Source: Brevundimonas sp. (lineage in GTDB: Bacteria; Pseudomonadota; Alphaproteobacteria; Caulobacterales; Caulobacteraceae). Taken from it: 9,241 bases of DNA. The notes under the pieces were generated by a model. The model made no database searches. It was given only the letters and a program-made list of their open reading frames with translations, and was not told the origin of the DNA. Location: positions 1 to 9,241 of the forward strand of contig JADGMZ010000375.1 in assembly GCA_015234495.1 (NCBI GenBank), in the 5' to 3' direction. Shown piece by piece: positions 8,266 to 9,241 of the stretch. Position numbers and translations under genes: made by a program. Within the stretch, counting starts at the first letter, position 1; each line of letters opens with the position of its first letter.

Positions 8266-9241
8266 CACGCCACCAGCTCGAACGGTTCGAGCCCCGACAG
8301 CCGCATGGCCCGCGGTCGCTCGGGGATGGCCCTCGGCGTCACCCCGGCCACGCCCTCGGCGACATGCCGGATATGCTCCGGCGTCGTGCCGCAGCAACCG
8401 CCGACGATGTTGACGAGGCCCGAGGCCGCCCATTCCTCGATGAAATGGGCCGTCTCGTGCGGTTCCTCGTCGTACTGGCCCATGGCGTTGGGCAGGCCGG
8501 CGTTGGGATAGGCGGCGACCAGGGTGTCGGCGACGCGGCTCAGTTCGGCGATGAAGGGCCGCATCAGATCGGCGCCGAGGGCGCAGTTGAAGCCGACGGC
8601 GAAGGGTTTGGCATGGCGCACCGAGTTCCAGAAGGCCTCGGCGGTCTGGCCCGACAGGGTCCGGCCCGAACGGTCGGTGATGGTGCCGCTGATCCAGATC
8701 GGCAGCGGCTCCATGCCCTCGTCTTCCAGATCTTTGATCGCCTTGATACAGGCCTTGCAGTTCAGCGTGTCGGTGATGGTCTCGATCAGATACAGATCGA
8801 CGCCGCCCTCGTTCAAAGCCCGGACCTGCTGTTTGTAGGCCTCGTACACCTGATCGAAGGTGACCTGCCGCGCGCCGGGATCGTTCACGTCCGACGACAT
8901 CGACAGCATCTTGGTCAGCGGCCCGATCGAGCCGGCGGCGAAGCGCGGCTTGTGCGGCTCCTTCTCCGTCCAGCGGTCGGCCGCGGCGCGGGCCAGTCTG
9001 GCGCCCTCGAAATTGATGTCGGTTACGGACTGGCTGTCGAGGCCATAGTCGTCCTGGGCGATGACGGTGCCCGAGAAGGTGTTGCTCTCGGAGATGTCGG
9101 CGCCGGCGGCGAAATACTGGTCGTGCAAGCCGGCGATGATGTTGGGCCGGGTCAGGCACAGGATGTCGTTGTTGCCCTTCATCTGACCGTTGTGGCCGGC
9201 GAAGCGGTCGCCGCGGAAATCCTGTTCGGACAGCTCGCTGC
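8265..9241 (-). CDS. metH: Methionine synthase, homocysteine-binding half (split MetH, chain 1; 5' end outside window)
   Basis: This minus-strand frame runs from the right edge to TGA 8267-8265 and encodes the homocysteine S-methyltransferase module of MetH as a separate protein. The three zinc-binding cysteines that activate homocysteine are present: one in GFNCALGAD (codon 8585-8583) and the pair in IVGGCCGTTPEH (8396-8391). Their spacing of 63 and 64 residues equals that of E. coli C247, C310 and C311. Other matches are LKGNND-like MKGNNDILCL, ESNTFSGT, DVNDPGARQVTFD, IETITDTLN, ISGTITDRSGRTLSGQT, PNAGLPNAMGQYD and the end RLSGLEPFELVA. The true start lies beyond the edge: 19 conserved residues (SELSEQDFRGDRFAGHNGQ) are visible ahead of the internal ATG at 9182, and by alignment about 28 more are missing. 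The chain stops exactly at the linker before the folate domain and needs the second chain for catalysis. Any promoter or cobalamin riboswitch would be outside the window. Confidence 0.95.
   Translation of the reverse strand, partial: SELSEQDFRGDRFAGHNGQMKGNNDILCLTRPNIIAGLHDQYFAAGADISESNTFSGTVIAQDDYGLDSQSVTDINFEGARLARAAADRWTEKEPHKPRFAAGSIGPLTKMLSMSSDVNDPGARQVTFDQVYEAYKQQVRALNEGGVDLYLIETITDTLNCKACIKAIKDLEDEGMEPLPIWISGTITDRSGRTLSGQTAEAFWNSVRHAKPFAVGFNCALGADLMRPFIAELSRVADTLVAAYPNAGLPNAMGQYDEEPHETAHFIEEWAASGLVNIVGGCCGTTPEHIRHVAEGVAGVTPRAIPERPRAMRLSGLEPFELVA

Noticed and set aside
8267..9159. A long minus-strand frame overlapping metH chain 1
   Set aside because: It is an out-of-frame shadow of the homocysteine domain. 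Only its last 15 codons, from the ATG at 8265, are considered, as a possible coupling mini-ORF.

Overview
The window is high-GC DNA with dense genes, short intergenic gaps and Shine-Dalgarno-led starts. A TonB-dependent receptor of the Oar-like type, a methionine synthase encoded as two polypeptides, and a TIGR01244/DUF442 rhodanese-like protein together suggest an alphaproteobacterium of the order Caulobacterales (Brevundimonas or a relative). That placement is inference from gene content and base composition; there is no rRNA in the window to confirm it. I see no mobile element, CRISPR array, tRNA or rRNA.

Layout, left to right. (1) Positions 1-743, minus: start and most of a metallo-beta-lactamase-fold hydrolase (LACTB2-like), running off the left edge. 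(2) 813-959, plus: a 48-residue putative lipoprotein in the gap. (3) 967-1389, minus: a small rhodanese-like/DUF442 sulfurtransferase or phosphatase. (4) 1390-1600: a 211-bp regulatory gap with several dyads and a strong hairpin that covers the ribosome binding site of the next gene. (5) 1601-4792, plus: a 1063-residue TonB-dependent outer-membrane receptor starting at TTG, followed by a textbook intrinsic terminator. (6) 4944-5483, plus: a small secreted protein of unknown function. (7) 5481-5573: a convergent junction made almost wholly of an inverted repeat built on a 7-bp stop-containing unit. (8) 5574-8216 and 8265->9241, minus: the two halves of cobalamin-dependent methionine synthase, the homocysteine/zinc half upstream in transcription and the folate/B12/reactivation half downstream, with the 5' end of the first half outside the window.

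The two MetH chains together make one enzyme that methylates homocysteine with 5-methyltetrahydrofolate through cobalamin. They are in the same reading frame, parted by one TGA in the linker between domains, and the 51-bp junction carries a REP-like hairpin plus a 15-codon mini-ORF that links stop and start. The TonB receptor is the kind of protein that brings large scarce nutrients across the outer membrane; nothing in the sequence names its substrate, so a link to the cobalamin need of MetH is possible but unsupported.

Most of the window is ordinary core metabolism and envelope genes. The parts most worth a second look are the junctions: the receptor's ribosome-binding-site hairpin, the in-frame TGA and mini-ORF inside the split metH, and the six-frame stop repeat between the two convergent genes.
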